A stretch of 64,000 nt of DNA from Bhargavaea ginsengi (GCF_900109165.1 NZ_FNZF01000001.1:115376-179375), one strand, 5' to 3'. Positions 49,257 through 59,457 are shown, numbered from the stretch's first letter. Program-made: numbers and translations. Notes: generated from the letters alone by a model not told the origin.

Positions 49257-50822
49257 TTATTTTGCGTATTCGACTGCCCGGGTTTCCCGGATGACAGTCA
49301 CTTTGATGTGACCCGGATAATCGAGTTCGCTTTCGATCCTTTTCCGGATATCCCTTGCGAGCCGGTGGGCGGTAATGTCGTCCACCTGATCCGGACGTAC
49401 GATGATGCGAACTTCACGCCCTGCCTGGATGGCATAGGACTTCTCGACACCATCATAGTCTTCAGCGATTTCCTCGAGCTTTTCAAGACGGCGGATATAG
49501 TTCTCCAGCGTCTCGCTCCGCGCGCCCGGGCGTGCGGCCGACAGAGCGTCGGCTGCCGCCACGAGAATTGCGATCACCGAAGTCGGCTCGGTATCCCCGT
49601 GGTGGGACGCGATGCTGTTGATGACAACCGGATGCTCTTTGTACTTCGAGCCAAGTTCTACACCGATTTCGACGTGGCTGCCTTCCACCTCGTGGTCAAT
49701 CGCTTTCCCGATATCATGCAGCAATCCGGCACGGCGTGCTAGCGCAATGTCGGAATCCTTGAATCCGAGCTCCGCTGCAAGCAGACCAGAAAGATAGGCC
49801 ACTTCCTTTGAGTGCTTCAGGACGTTCTGGCCATAGCTTGTCCGGTATTTTAGCCGGCCGATGATCTTGATGAGATCCGGGTGGAGATTGTGGATTCCCA
49901 GATCGAATGTCGTCTGCTCGCCCGCTTCGCGGATCTGCTCGTCGACCTCTTTGCGGGATTTTTCCACCATCTCTTCGATGCGGGCCGGGTGGATCCGTCC
50001 ATCCTGTACCAGCTTCTCCAATGCCAACCGTGCAATTTCGCGGCGGATCGGATCAAAGCCAGACAAGATAACCGCTTCCGGTGTGTCGTCGATAATGAGG
50101 TCAATGCCGGTTAGCGTTTCGAGAGTTCGGATATTCCGGCCCTCTCGTCCGATGATCCGGCCCTTCATCTCATCATTCGGCAGGTTGACCACCGATACTG
50201 TCGTTTCAGCCACGTGGTCGGCAGCAAAACGCTGCAGTGCCAGTGACAGAATCTCGCGGGCTTTTTTATCGGAGTCTTCTTTCGCCCGCAGTTCGGCTTC
50301 CCTGGTCATGACGGCGATATCCGTCGAAAGCTCAGTTTCCACTTCCGATAGGATCATCTGCCGTGCCTCGTCCCTGGTAAGTGCCGATACGCGTTCAAGC
50401 TCAGTCTGCTGTTCGCTCATGAGCTGTTCCGCTTTGCTCTCCATCTGTGCGATATGCTGTTGTCGTTCGGCCAAAGCGTCTTCCTTGCGCTCCAGACCCG
50501 CTTCACGTTTGTTCAGCGCATCCTCCTTGCGGTCAAGATTCTCTTCCTTCTGCAACAGCCGGCTCTCCTGCCGCTGAAGTTCCGCACGGCGTTCCCGGAT
50601 TTCCGATTCGGCTTCTGTCCGTAGTTTGTGAGTTTCATCTTTCGCTTCAAGTAGCGCTTCTTTTTTCAGTGCCTCCGCTTCGCGCCTGCCGTCTTCCACG
50701 ATGGATTCGGCAGACTGCTTCGCACCGGTCATTTTAGAATCGTTCACTTGTTTCAAGGCAAAATAGCCAACAACTGCACCGACGATGAGTCCGAGCAAAG
50801 CGGAGATGATCACTTCAACCAT
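49257..50822 (-). CDS. rny: Ribonuclease Y
   Basis: Membrane-anchored endoribonuclease starting mRNA decay, 521 residues. An N-terminal membrane span (about 4-24), a long charged coiled coil (about 40-190, with the [18 protein letters not shown] repeats), a KH domain (about 210-275, [23 protein letters not shown]) and the HD domain with [18 protein letters not shown]. Start [11 protein letters not shown] with GGGGAGGTGA upstream (the longer frame adds three residues). Its regulator RicA lies in this same cluster. Confidence 0.96.
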   Translation of the reverse strand: MVEVIISALLGLIVGAVVGYFALKQVNDSKMTGAKQSAESIVEDGRREAEALKKEALLEAKDETHKLRTEAESEIRERRAELQRQESRLLQKEENLDRKEDALNKREAGLERKEDALAERQQHIAQMESKAEQLMSEQQTELERVSALTRDEARQMILSEVETELSTDIAVMTREAELRAKEDSDKKAREILSLALQRFAADHVAETTVSVVNLPNDEMKGRIIGREGRNIRTLETLTGIDLIIDDTPEAVILSGFDPIRREIARLALEKLVQDGRIHPARIEEMVEKSRKEVDEQIREAGEQTTFDLGIHNLHPDLIKIIGRLKYRTSYGQNVLKHSKEVAYLSGLLAAELGFKDSDIALARRAGLLHDIGKAIDHEVEGSHVEIGVELGSKYKEHPVVINSIASHHGDTEPTSVIAILVAAADALSAARPGARSETLENYIRRLEKLEEIAEDYDGVEKSYAIQAGREVRIIVRPDQVDDITAHRLARDIRKRIESELDYPGHIKVTVIRETRAVEYAK

Positions 50823-50953
50823 TGAGGTCACCTCCCCCTGCTTTCATTCGTCTGTTCAAACCTGTCCGGCGTCATGCCGGGCATTCATGCTGTTCATGCC
50901 GGTCTTGCATAAATTCTGTCATGATGGTCATTGGATAAATCTATCCATCTTCA

Positions 50954-50982
50954 ATTGTACCGGCGGTTAAAAGCGCTGTCAA
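50954..50982 (-). promoter_or_regulatory. Sigma-A promoter of rny
   Basis: The minus strand has TTGACA, 17 bases, TACAAT, an almost perfect sigma-A promoter, which gives a roughly 125-base leader to the ATG. The rest of 50823-51054 has only structured leader sequence with repeated CCGGCATGA arms. Confidence 0.85.
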
Positions 50983-51054
50983 GGTCGGGCGAATGCTGTT
51001 TCAGGGCATTTCCCTTCCGGGGTGAAGTCCTTTTCCGCGATGGTGCTCTTCCCT

Positions 51055-51115
51055 ATAAAAAACCGGCAGCGGGGCCGCAGTTCTTCAGAAAGAACGGGCG
51101 CCGCTGCCGGCAGGA
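51055..51115 (-). terminator. Terminator of recA
   Basis: A long stem CCTGCCGGCAGCGGCGCC... / ...GGCCCCGCTGCCGG followed by TTTTTT on the minus strand, 25 bases after the recA stop. Confidence 0.9.
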
Positions 51116-51139
51116 TCCGGTCGGAAACCGGACAGTTTC

Positions 51140-52201
51140 TTACTTTTCGTCATCCACGAGCAGGTCAAAGATTTCATCTTCGGACTCTTCTTCTTCAGGT
51201 GCAGCAATCTGAGGGCCGTTCAAGCCGTAGGCTTCACGGATCTTCCCTGCAATCTCTTTACGGATTTCAGGATGCTCCTTCAGGAACTGCTTGGAATTCT
51301 CGCGGCCCTGTCCAAGGCGTTCGCCATTGTATGAATACCAAGAACCGCTTTTCTGGATGACATCTTCTTCCGCGCCAAGGTCGATGATCTCCCCTTCACG
51401 GGAAATCCCCTCACCGTACATGATGTCAACTTCCGCTGTGCGGAACGGTGGAGCCACTTTGTTTTTGACGACCTTGATCCGGGTGCGGTTACCGACGAAG
51501 TCGTTGCCTTGCTTGATCGCTTCCGCACGGCGGACTTCAAGCCGGACAGAACTGTAGAATTTAAGCGCACGGCCACCCGGTGTGGTTTCCGGGTTACCGA
51601 ACATGACGCCGACCTTTTCACGGATCTGGTTGATGAAGATCGCGATGGTCTTCGATTTATTGATCGCGCCGGAGAGTTTCCGGAGCGCCTGGGACATGAG
51701 GCGGGCCTGGAGGCCTACGTGGGCATCGCCCATCTCGCCTTCGATTTCCGCTTTCGGCACAAGCGCCGCAACGGAGTCAACGACAAGGATGTCGATCGCG
51801 CCGCTGCGTACGAGCGCTTCTGCGATTTCCAGTGCCTGTTCCCCCGTATCCGGCTGGGACAGAAGTAGTTCGTCAATGTTAACGCCCAGCTTTTGTGCAT
51901 AGACCGGATCGAGAGCGTGTTCCGCGTCGATGAAGGCGGCCGTGCCTCCTGCCGCCTGTGCTTCCGCGATGGCGTGCAGGGCAACCGTCGTCTTACCGGA
52001 GCTTTCCGGTCCATAGATCTCGACAACCCGGCCCCGCGGGTACCCGCCTACGCCGAGTGCGGCGTCGAGTGTGAGCGAGCCGCTCGGGGATGTGGAAATC
52101 TCGCGGTCTGTCTGCTCGCCGAGTTTCATGATGGAACCCTTCCCGAATTGTTTCTCAATCTGTTTTAGTGCCATATCCAATGCAGCTTTGCGATCGCTCA
52201 A
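51140..52201 (-). CDS. recA: Recombinase RecA
   Basis: ATP-dependent strand-exchange protein and LexA coprotease, 353 residues. Walker [16 protein letters not shown], Walker [20 protein letters not shown] and DNA loop L2 [28 protein letters not shown] are present; acidic C-terminal tail [11 protein letters not shown]. The start is TTG (TTG AGC GAT), GGAGGAA 6 bases upstream, aligning with [10 protein letters not shown] LexA box and sigma-A promoter lie upstream. Confidence 0.97.
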   Translation of the reverse strand: MSDRKAALDMALKQIEKQFGKGSIMKLGEQTDREISTSPSGSLTLDAALGVGGYPRGRVVEIYGPESSGKTTVALHAIAEAQAAGGTAAFIDAEHALDPVYAQKLGVNIDELLLSQPDTGEQALEIAEALVRSGAIDILVVDSVAALVPKAEIEGEMGDAHVGLQARLMSQALRKLSGAINKSKTIAIFINQIREKVGVMFGNPETTPGGRALKFYSSVRLEVRRAEAIKQGNDFVGNRTRIKVVKNKVAPPFRTAEVDIMYGEGISREGEIIDLGAEEDVIQKSGSWYSYNGERLGQGRENSKQFLKEHPEIRKEIAGKIREAYGLNGPQIAAPEEEESEDEIFDLLVDDEK

Positions 52202-52246
52202 ACTTGTTCCTCCTCATGGGTATATGCTGGTTTTCTTACTGTCTCT

Positions 52247-52297
52247 ACTATACTCGGTTATTGAGAAAAACACAAGAAAAAAGCGAACATCCATTCG
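52247..52297 (-). promoter_or_regulatory. recA promoter and LexA box
   Basis: Minus strand TTGTGT, 17 bases, TATAGT (52275-52247). A LexA box CGAATGGATGTTCG (52284-52297) lies just upstream of the -35, a good match (one change) to the CGAAC-N4-GTTCG motif used by LexA. Confidence 0.85.
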
Positions 52298-52364
52298 ACT
52301 TTTATGCATGCCGTATTTTAAATTCAAGGCTTTAGAAAAGGCGGTTTTTCAATTTCAGCATCAG

Positions 52365-52397
52365 AAAAGGCGCCGAAATTGAAATTCGCGGCGCCTC
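52365..52397 (-). terminator. Terminator of cinA
   Basis: A stem AGGCGCCG / CGGCGCCT with flanking A- and T-runs lies just after the cinA stop; the minus-strand side ends in TTTT. Confidence 0.8.
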
Positions 52398-52408
52398 ATT
52401 TTTCTTTT

Positions 52409-53662
52409 TTATTCAGAGCGGGCAGACGTTTCGCTGATAATATTGATCAGCATATGCATTGCAGCTTTTACGGCTCGGATCCGATTTGTGTTGCGCATGC
52501 CGGATAGGAGAAGACGGCGTGTCCGGATACCTTCTCCGGAAGCGATGGCAATCCAGACGGTGCCGCCGGGCTTGCCGTCATGAGGGTCCGGTCCCGCTGC
52601 CCCGGTCAGCCCGACGCCGAAATCGGTGCCGAACTTCCCTCTTACTGCCACCGCCATTGCAGTGGCAGTCTCCTCACTGACTGCCCCCTTCTCCTCCAGA
52701 AGGGATTCCGGAAGTCCGAGCTGTTCTTGTTTTGCTTGTGCAGTATAAGTCACCACGCCACCCGCCAACGCGGCACTGATGCCGGGCTGTTCCGCAAGTT
52801 CCGACATAAACAGTCCGGCCGTCAGGCTTTCCGCGGCGGATATCGTCAGGCCGTTTCCGATCAGAAGGCTTGCCGCTTTCGACACGAGTGTCTCATCGTC
52901 ATAGCCATACAGGTGCTTGCCTGCAATCTTGCGGATTTCAGTTTCAGAACCATCCAGCAGCTTCTCCGCTTCTTCCCGCGTTGCCGCTTTTGCGGTCGCC
53001 CTGATCGTCACTTCACCATCGGACGCGAGGGGTGCCAGTGTAGGGTTGGACTGGTTGTCCAGCAAGTCGGCCATCCGGTGTTCCAGTTCAGCCTCTCCGA
53101 TTCCGTAAAAACGGAAAACTCTTGATGCGATCGGCCCCGAGAAGCCGGCAAGCCGGGCTAGAAGCGGTTTCGCCAGAACGGTGAACATCGGCTCCATTTC
53201 CTTGGGCGGTCCCGGCAGGAGAAGATAATGATGACCGTCCGCGGAAAACAGCATACCGGGAGCCATGCCATGGTGATTCTGCAGCACCGTTGACCCTTCG
53301 AGGATCAGTGCCTGTTTCTTGTTGTTCTCCGTCATCTCGCGCCCCATACGGTCGAACCAGGCCCGGATCGAGACGAGTGCTTCATCGTCATACACCAGTT
53401 GGGTTCCGGCATGGCGGGCAATGGTTTCTTTCGTCAGGTCATCTTTTGTCGGGCCGAGCCCCCCGGTGAAGATCAGCAGATCCGAGCGGGACTCGGCGAT
53501 CCGGATGGCTTGGCCAAGCCGATCCGCGTTGTCACCGACCACAGTATGGTAATGAACACTGATTCCGATTTCGGCAAGGCCTGCCGAAATATGACGGGCA
53601 TTCGTGTTACTGATCTGCCCAAGAAGCAATTCAGAACCGACAGCAATGATTTCCGCTTTCAT
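52409..53662 (-). CDS. cinA: Competence/damage-inducible protein CinA
   Basis: CinA, 417 residues, joining an N-terminal MoaB-like MPT-binding/ADP-ribose pyrophosphatase-type domain (about 1-170, SELLLGQISNTNARHISAGLAEIGI ... GGLGPTKDD) to a C-terminal nicotinamide-nucleotide deamidase domain (about 250-410, SAAESLTAGLFMSELAE and VGLTGAAGPDPHDGKPGGTVWIA). Works on NMN deamidation in NAD recycling. The conserved partner recA is next in order. Confidence 0.95.
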   Translation of the reverse strand: MKAEIIAVGSELLLGQISNTNARHISAGLAEIGISVHYHTVVGDNADRLGQAIRIAESRSDLLIFTGGLGPTKDDLTKETIARHAGTQLVYDDEALVSIRAWFDRMGREMTENNKKQALILEGSTVLQNHHGMAPGMLFSADGHHYLLLPGPPKEMEPMFTVLAKPLLARLAGFSGPIASRVFRFYGIGEAELEHRMADLLDNQSNPTLAPLASDGEVTIRATAKAATREEAEKLLDGSETEIRKIAGKHLYGYDDETLVSKAASLLIGNGLTISAAESLTAGLFMSELAEQPGISAALAGGVVTYTAQAKQEQLGLPESLLEEKGAVSEETATAMAVAVRGKFGTDFGVGLTGAAGPDPHDGKPGGTVWIAIASGEGIRTRRLLLSGMRNTNRIRAVKAAMHMLINIISETSARSE

Positions 53663-53674
53663 GACGACTCCCCC

Positions 53675-54253
53675 TTACATGGATTCCAGCAGTACACGGC
53701 GGTTTTTATAGAAGTAATCTGCACCTGACCAAACCGTGAAGAAGAGTGCGATATATAGCATGATCGTGCCGAACGGGATGCCCACAGCTTCAAAGAAGAC
53801 ATTATGGAGCAGAAGGAAGATGGTGGCGATCAGCTGTGTGGTCGTCTTGATCTTCCCGAGCATATTCGCCGCCACGACTTCACCTCCGCCGGCAAGGATC
53901 AGGCGAAGTCCGGTCACCGCAAATTCGCGGCTGATGATGAGAATGACAACCCAAGATGGCGCAAAGCCCATTTCCACAAGGATGATGAGTGCCGACGAGA
54001 CAAGAAGCTTGTCAGCCAGAGGGTCGAGGAATTTTCCCATATTCGTGACGAGGTTGTATTTGCGCGCAAGATGGCCGTCAAACCAGTCTGTCAGTGCAGC
54101 AATGATGAAGATTACTCCACCGATCAGATGCTCAATCGGGAGATCCACTCCGCCGGCGCTGATGGTGCCCATCCCGAAGTCGGCAAGCATGAAGAGGATA
54201 AACACCGGGATCAGCAGAATCCTGGCCACGGTGATTTTATTCGGTAAATTCAT
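53675..54253 (-). CDS. pgsA: CDP-diacylglycerol-glycerol-3-phosphate 3-phosphatidyltransferase
   Basis: Phosphatidylglycerophosphate synthase, 192 residues, with several membrane spans and the CDP-alcohol phosphotransferase motif DGHLARKYNLVTNMGKFLDPLADK (about 62-85). Makes the first step of phosphatidylglycerol synthesis; essential in relatives. It lies 12 bases before cinA in the transcript order and about 45 bases after ymfM. Confidence 0.96.
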   Translation of the reverse strand: MNLPNKITVARILLIPVFILFMLADFGMGTISAGGVDLPIEHLIGGVIFIIAALTDWFDGHLARKYNLVTNMGKFLDPLADKLLVSSALIILVEMGFAPSWVVILIISREFAVTGLRLILAGGGEVVAANMLGKIKTTTQLIATIFLLLHNVFFEAVGIPFGTIMLYIALFFTVWSGADYFYKNRRVLLESM

Positions 54254-54298
54254 GTATGATTCCGCCTTTCAAAAAAAATAAGTCATCCCTGAAGATGA

Positions 54299-55210
54299 CT
54301 ATTGTACAGATCCAATCTGGATAATGATGTTCTGGGTCACCCGCTCCGCCCCGGGAATTGCATAGGTGAGCGGATTGCCGTTCACAGCGATTTCCACGCC
54401 AGGCACATAACCGATACGGAATCGGAGCCATTGGACCCCTTGTGCCTCAATTGTCTCTGTCTGTCCGGTTTCGAGGCTTTTGCTGAAGTACTGCTTACCG
54501 GTATTGTCTGTAACAGTAATCCAGGAACGCCCTTTCCCCGTAAGCGTTACGGTCGCCTTGTCAGTACCGGCGAGGTTATAGAAGGTGTTTTCCCCTTCCG
54601 ACCTGTCAACCGCGAGAGTGGCCTTGGGTGCTTCCGGTTCTTCCGGCTGTTCGGCTTTTTCTGTTTCTTTTTCCGCCTCTTTTTCTGCCGGCTCCTCTTT
54701 ATCCGCTTCCCCGTCTTCCGTTGGTGCGCCTTCTCCGTTTTCCTCAGGACCCACCTGCTGGACCTGCACCGTGCTCTCCGTCTCGGCAATTTCCTCAGCC
54801 GGTTCAGTGTTTGAAGCCTGGTTAGCCTTCAGGAACCAGACGATGCCGATTGCCACGACAATAAACAGCGCCAGAATGACTTTTGGCATCGCTTCGGCTG
54901 TTTTGCCGGCACGTCTCATGGAGGTCCGCCTCATTGCAGGGGCCGTCATGCCCGATGCTTCACTTGTCAGAGGCGGTTCCGGTGCTTCCGCCTTATACAT
55001 GGCAAGCATTTCATCCGCGTCGAGGCCAACCGCCTCAGCATATTGCTTGATAAATGCCCGGACGTAGAATGTGCCGGGCATGATGCCGAACTTGCCTTCC
55101 TCGATGGCGGCAAGATAGCGTTTCTGTATCTTTGTAATTTCCTGTAAATCTTCAAGCGAGTAGCCTTTTTCCAGCCTCGCCTGTTTTAGCCGAGCGCCCA
55201 ATTCGGACAA
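54299..55210 (-). CDS. ymfM: RodZ-like helix-turn-helix membrane protein YmfM
   Basis: Single-span membrane protein of 303 residues with an N-terminal cytoplasmic HTH_25 domain (about 1-90, ELGARLKQARLEKGYSLEDLQEITKIQKRYL and FGIMPGTFYVRAFIKQYAEAVGLD), a membrane span near 125-146, a Glu/Lys-rich linker (about 150-210) and an extracytoplasmic DUF4115 domain. RodZ helps MreB-directed wall growth. The start is a TTG 6 bases after AGGCAGGTG, matching the LSELGARL beginning of homologues; the 40 upstream residues overlap ymfK and are not coding. Confidence 0.9.
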   Translation of the reverse strand: MSELGARLKQARLEKGYSLEDLQEITKIQKRYLAAIEEGKFGIMPGTFYVRAFIKQYAEAVGLDADEMLAMYKAEAPEPPLTSEASGMTAPAMRRTSMRRAGKTAEAMPKVILALFIVVAIGIVWFLKANQASNTEPAEEIAETESTVQVQQVGPEENGEGAPTEDGEADKEEPAEKEAEKETEKAEQPEEPEAPKATLAVDRSEGENTFYNLAGTDKATVTLTGKGRSWITVTDNTGKQYFSKSLETGQTETIEAQGVQWLRFRIGYVPGVEIAVNGNPLTYAIPGAERVTQNIIIQIGSVQ

Positions 55211-55226
55211 CCGAAACACCTGCCTA

Positions 55227-56018
55227 TCAAATATTGAATCCGAAATCCATCCCGCTCCGGCTCGACATCCTGTCGTTCTCTTCCAGCTTCTCATAGGTGA
55301 TCTCTTCATCTTCGTCACGACGGATCTCAATGATGTAATCGAAGTCCTCCATCGTGTATTCGGAAAGACGCACGAACATATCGGGATGTTCCACTACTTT
55401 GATTGCCGGAAGGCGCATAATCTCGCGGACGAGCTGCATATGCCGTTCGTCCGACGCTTTCCGGGTTACAATCCCGTCCAGGATAAAGACATTATCCGGG
55501 GAGAATTCATCACCGGCAAGCTGGCTCCTGACAGTCTGCCGGAGCATCGTCGAAGAAAGGAAGATCCATTTCTTATTCGCGCTTACACTCGCCGCCACAA
55601 CCGATTCCGTCTTGCCAACCCGCGGCATGCCGCGTACTCCGATCAGCTTGTGGCCCTCCTGTTTGAAGATCTCCGCCATGAAATCGACGAGGATGCCGAG
55701 CTCATCCCGCACGAAACGGAATGTCTTCTTATCATCTGCATCCCGCTGAATGTATCGGCCGTGACGGACGGCCAGGATATCGCGGAGCTTGGGATGACGC
55801 AGTTTCCTGACATTAATCATGTCCATCGTGGAAGCGATCAGCTCAAACCGTTCGATGGCATCATCATTTTCCGTCCGGAGCAGCATGCCCCTCCTGCCCT
55901 GGTCCACTCCGTTGATCGTCACGATATTGACGCGGAGCAGGCCGAGAAGTGAGGAAATTTCCCCCAGAAGCCCCGGCCGGTTTACTTCGATTTCATATTC
56001 CATGTACCATTCACTCAA
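55227..56018 (-). CDS. ymfK: DUF3388 family protein YmfK
   Basis: Conserved protein of 263 residues, unknown function. It begins with a likely ACT-type region (EYEIEVNRPGLLGEISSLLGLLRVNIVTINGVDQ), then a conserved P-loop-like segment GVRGMPRVGKTESVVAA and DDFIIEIR-type ends. The TTG start (TTG AGT GAA TGG) has GGAGG 9 bases upstream, giving LSEWYMEYE, equal to the start of B. subtilis YmfK; the longer frame upstream is not supported. Confidence 0.88.
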   Translation of the reverse strand: MSEWYMEYEIEVNRPGLLGEISSLLGLLRVNIVTINGVDQGRRGMLLRTENDDAIERFELIASTMDMINVRKLRHPKLRDILAVRHGRYIQRDADDKKTFRFVRDELGILVDFMAEIFKQEGHKLIGVRGMPRVGKTESVVAASVSANKKWIFLSSTMLRQTVRSQLAGDEFSPDNVFILDGIVTRKASDERHMQLVREIMRLPAIKVVEHPDMFVRLSEYTMEDFDYIIEIRRDEDEEITYEKLEENDRMSSRSGMDFGFNI

Positions 56019-56114
56019 CTTGGGTCGCCTCCATCGGCGCCGGATGCGCAATGTAGTTCTATCATATCGGATTTGCCTATTGAAGAAAAGAGATAGCCGG
56101 GCGGTTTTCGCAAC

Positions 56115-56155
56115 AAAAGGCGGCGGACCGGAGCCGGTTGCTCCAGTCTGCCGCC
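56115..56155 (-). terminator. Terminator after ymfI
   Basis: A stem GGCGGCAGACTGGAGC / GCTCCGGTCCGCCGCC (two mismatches) followed by TTTTG on the minus strand, just after the ymfI stop. Confidence 0.75.
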
Positions 56156-56160
56156 ATCTT

Positions 56161-56895
56161 TCAGATATACCAGCCGCCATTGACCCGGATGATTTCCCCG
56201 GTGATGTACCTCGCCTGTTCTCCAAGCAGGAAATCTACGGCACCGGCCACATCCTCCGGAGAACCGGGACGCATCAGGGGAATTTCTCCGAAAGCCATCC
56301 GCCGCTCTTCTTCATCAAGGTGACTGTTCATTTCCGTTTCGATCCAACCTGGCGAGATCGCGTTCACAAGCAAATTGGAGGCGGCTGCTTCCTTGGCATA
56401 TGCCTTGACGAATGCGTGGACCGCACCCTTGACAGCAGAATAGGCCACCTCGCCGGCAGCACCCGTGTCTCCCCAGATCGAACCGATCATGACCACATGG
56501 GAAACGGGATGGCGCCTGAGTTTTTCTGAAACCAGGCCGATATACCGCATAGGATTGGCAACATGCACACGCCAAAGTGCATCCAGGTCATCCATATCCG
56601 TATCCGACATCAGCTTGGCCATTCCCTGCCCGGTACAGGAGACAACCGCCTGAAGGCCGCCTGTAGCCGCGGCCAGGCGCTCTCCTCCGTCCGGAACGGC
56701 AAAGTCCGCCTGCACTGCCACGAATCTTTGGTCCGGAAATGCTTCTGTTAGCCGGCTCTGCAATGCCTCAGCCGGCTCACGGGAAGCGTTGTAATGAAGG
56801 TATAGCGACCACCCTGAGGCGGCAAGCCGTTCAGCGACAGCCGTACCGATGCCTCCGGATGCACCGAGTACAGCCGCAGTCCTGAGCGGGCTCAC
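56161..56895 (-). CDS. ymfI: SDR oxidoreductase YmfI
   Basis: Short-chain dehydrogenase/reductase of 244 residues with the Rossmann GASGGIGTAVAERL (about 11-24), the catalytic Ser in MIGSIWGDTGA and YSAVKGAVHAF with Tyr/Lys. In B. subtilis YmfI is the reductase that completes the 5-aminopentanol modification of translation factor EF-P. The start is a GTG overlapping the ymfH stop (GTGA). Confidence 0.9.
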   Translation of the reverse strand: MSPLRTAAVLGASGGIGTAVAERLAASGWSLYLHYNASREPAEALQSRLTEAFPDQRFVAVQADFAVPDGGERLAAATGGLQAVVSCTGQGMAKLMSDTDMDDLDALWRVHVANPMRYIGLVSEKLRRHPVSHVVMIGSIWGDTGAAGEVAYSAVKGAVHAFVKAYAKEAAASNLLVNAISPGWIETEMNSHLDEEERRMAFGEIPLMRPGSPEDVAGAVDFLLGEQARYITGEIIRVNGGWYI

Positions 56896-58190
56896 CCGCC
56901 ATTCGCCGGAGGTTTTACGGTAAAGACGGTGCGCGCCTGCTCATCGGCAAGCGGAGCGAGAACTGTCTGGAGATCCTTAACTTCCAGCGCCTCCAACGCG
57001 GTTACGGTGTCAAACAGATTCATGCCGTTGAATGCATATCGGGTAAACTGATTGGCGATGTATTCGACAGAGTTCAAGGCGCGCATGAAGAAGCCGATCC
57101 TTCTCCTGCGCTGGCGTTCCAGGTCGTCCTGTCCAAATGGAAATTTATCTGATGCCCGCTGCAGCGTGTCATAGATTTTCCGGGTCAGCTCTTCAGGCTT
57201 GGCGCTATCTGAGCCGATCACCGAAAAGGCGAACCCTTCTTCGGCGGTGAAATCTGTGGAGAACGATTCATCGATCAGACCTTCCTCATACGCTTCTGTA
57301 TAGAACTTCGAGGTTTTGCCGAACAGAAGGTCGATCAGAATCTGATAAGCCAGTTCCTCCTTCAGCCCCTGCAGCCCCTCTTCCGACAATGCCGGAAGTT
57401 TAATGCCGACGTGGACCTTCGGCTTGGAGACATCCATCTCCAAACTGCCTTCCTTCACTGCAGATTCCATCTTTTCCTGAGGGAACTGCCGGACGATGCG
57501 CTCAGGCTTGTCGAATGTCTTCGACGCCTGATTCTTGCGGATAAACTCCATCATTTCCTCGGGATCGACCGAACCGACGGCGAACAGGAGCATGTTGGAT
57601 GGGTGGTAAAACGTATTGTAGCACTCGTACAGGTGATCCGCCGTGATCTCCGAAATCGATTCAACAGTTCCTGCAATGTCGATTTTCACAGGGTGCTCCT
57701 TGTACAGGTTTTCAATTGTACCGAAATAGGCCCGCCAGTCCGGAAGGTCATCATACATCGTAATTTCCTGGCCGATGATCCCTTTTTCCTTTTCAACGGT
57801 CTCCTCTGTGAAATAAGGTGCCTGCACAAAATCCAGGAGCAATTCCGTATTCGGATAAAGGTTGTCCGTAGCGGAAAACAGATAAGCGGTCCGTGTAAAT
57901 GATGTAAAGGCATTTGCGGACGCCCCGTTCATCCCGAATTTCTGGAATACATCGCCGTCTTCCTTTTCGAACATTTTATGCTCGAGGAAATGCGCGATTC
58001 CGTCAGGGACGCGGACAACTTCATCTTTGCCGAGCGGGGTGAAGGTATTGTCGATGGAGCCGTACTTGGTCGTAAACGAAACGTAAGTCTTTGAAAAACC
58101 GGATTTCGGCAGTATGAAAACCTGCAGCCCATTTGGAAGGGTCTCGTGGTAGAGCTTTTCATTGACGCGGCTGTAATCAAGCATTTGCAT
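56892..58190 (-). CDS. ymfH: M16 family metallopeptidase YmfH
   Basis: Active-type pitrilysin-family peptidase, 432 residues. The inverted zinc motif HFLEHKMF lies near residue 60 and the downstream Glu of the family in EKEKGIIGQEI; the second half is the inactive fold. It overlaps the end of ymfF by 14 bases. I start at ATG 58190 (AAAGGAGGA upstream), 34 residues inside the longer frame. Probably forms a pair with YmfF, as in other M16 doublets. Confidence 0.92.
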   Translation of the reverse strand: MQMLDYSRVNEKLYHETLPNGLQVFILPKSGFSKTYVSFTTKYGSIDNTFTPLGKDEVVRVPDGIAHFLEHKMFEKEDGDVFQKFGMNGASANAFTSFTRTAYLFSATDNLYPNTELLLDFVQAPYFTEETVEKEKGIIGQEITMYDDLPDWRAYFGTIENLYKEHPVKIDIAGTVESISEITADHLYECYNTFYHPSNMLLFAVGSVDPEEMMEFIRKNQASKTFDKPERIVRQFPQEKMESAVKEGSLEMDVSKPKVHVGIKLPALSEEGLQGLKEELAYQILIDLLFGKTSKFYTEAYEEGLIDESFSTDFTAEEGFAFSVIGSDSAKPEELTRKIYDTLQRASDKFPFGQDDLERQRRRRIGFFMRALNSVEYIANQFTRYAFNGMNLFDTVTALEALEVKDLQTVLAPLADEQARTVFTVKPPANGG

Positions 58191-59457
58191 CAGCAGATTC
58201 CTCCTTTCCGGAGAGCAGATAGACAAGTTGGCGTTCAATTTTTTCGGCCATTTTCCGGATATCCTCAGGCGTGACGGGTTCCCATTTTGCAATCCAGCCC
58301 TCCGGTGTGAATCCTCCCGGCAGATCCTTGTACTGGTCGAAAATCTCGATCTGGCCCCTGGAAGAATCCAGAGCTTCCCGGAGCTGATTGGCGAGCATTG
58401 CCTTTGTCTGGCTCAGCTCTTCATCAGAAATCTCGCCTGCCCTCATCGCCTCAAGCTGTTCGTCAATCAGTTTGGTGGCCTTGTCGGCAAGATCCGCGTC
58501 AATTCCGGCTGACACCGTGATCAATCCGTAGCGGGAAAGATAAGAACTCGCTGCATAGTAGGCCATGCTTTCCTTTTCCCGGACGTTCATGAACAGTTTT
58601 GAATGCGGGAAGCCGCCGAAGATGCCGTTCGCCAGCTGCATCTTCGGAAAATCTTCGGTGCCGAACAGAACAGGAGTGCTGAAGCCGATATGCAGCTTGC
58701 CCTGTTTCATGTTCTGCTTTTCGGACACCCGTCCTTCCTTGCCGTTTCCGCGTTCCGCTTTCTCAGGCAGCACGGCCGGAACCCTCCCCTCGAAATGGAA
58801 CGCTTCCTTTAGCGCGGATGTGACAGCCTCTTCATCGACAGCTCCGACGACGTAGATTTCGATCTCATCTTCGTCGATCATCCTGCGATAGGCCGCCATT
58901 GTCTTTTCAGGCGTCAGCGCCTCAAGATGAGCCTCCTCTCCTGTGGCGCGTATGGATTCCGGGCCTTCCGGGCGCAGGAGCGTCAGCAGACGCTGCTGCG
59001 CAAAGCGTGTCTTATCGTCATACAGGGAGCGGACACGTTCAAGCACAGTCTGCTTTTCCCGCTCGAACACCTGTTGTTTGAATACACCATCCTGAAGATT
59101 CGGCCGGAGCACGGCATCCGCCAGAAGACGGATCGTCCAGTCCGTGATGTTTTCATCACGGATGAGCCGGTCATCCACACACTCGGCGTTAACCGACAGA
59201 TAGTGGTAGCCCCCTCGTTTGCCGACATCTGTATAGTAAAGAGTTCCGTACATGGTCTCGAGTACCTGTCGGAGAACAGCGCGGCTCGGATAGGTTTCAG
59301 TACTATCTTCCAGTATGTTGGCCAGGACGGCCCTCTCTGAAGCCCCTTCTGAAGTCAGCGGCTGCTTGAAGCGAATCGAGAACGTTACCGTTTTAAACTG
59401 TTCGGTCCTGCGTACATACAGGCGGACGCCTTGTGTCAATCGAGTTTCCGTAAACAT
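58177..59457 (-). CDS. ymfF: M16 peptidase-like protein YmfF (probably inactive partner)
   Basis: M16-family protein of 426 residues, paired with ymfH. The segment that aligns with the zinc site reads LANILEDSTETYPS, without the HxxEH histidines, so it is probably not catalytic itself. Start MFTETRLTQGV, with GAGGTG 5 bases upstream. The substrate of the pair is unknown. Confidence 0.9.
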   Translation of the reverse strand: MFTETRLTQGVRLYVRRTEQFKTVTFSIRFKQPLTSEGASERAVLANILEDSTETYPSRAVLRQVLETMYGTLYYTDVGKRGGYHYLSVNAECVDDRLIRDENITDWTIRLLADAVLRPNLQDGVFKQQVFEREKQTVLERVRSLYDDKTRFAQQRLLTLLRPEGPESIRATGEEAHLEALTPEKTMAAYRRMIDEDEIEIYVVGAVDEEAVTSALKEAFHFEGRVPAVLPEKAERGNGKEGRVSEKQNMKQGKLHIGFSTPVLFGTEDFPKMQLANGIFGGFPHSKLFMNVREKESMAYYAASSYLSRYGLITVSAGIDADLADKATKLIDEQLEAMRAGEISDEELSQTKAMLANQLREALDSSRGQIEIFDQYKDLPGGFTPEGWIAKWEPVTPEDIRKMAEKIERQLVYLLSGKEESADANA

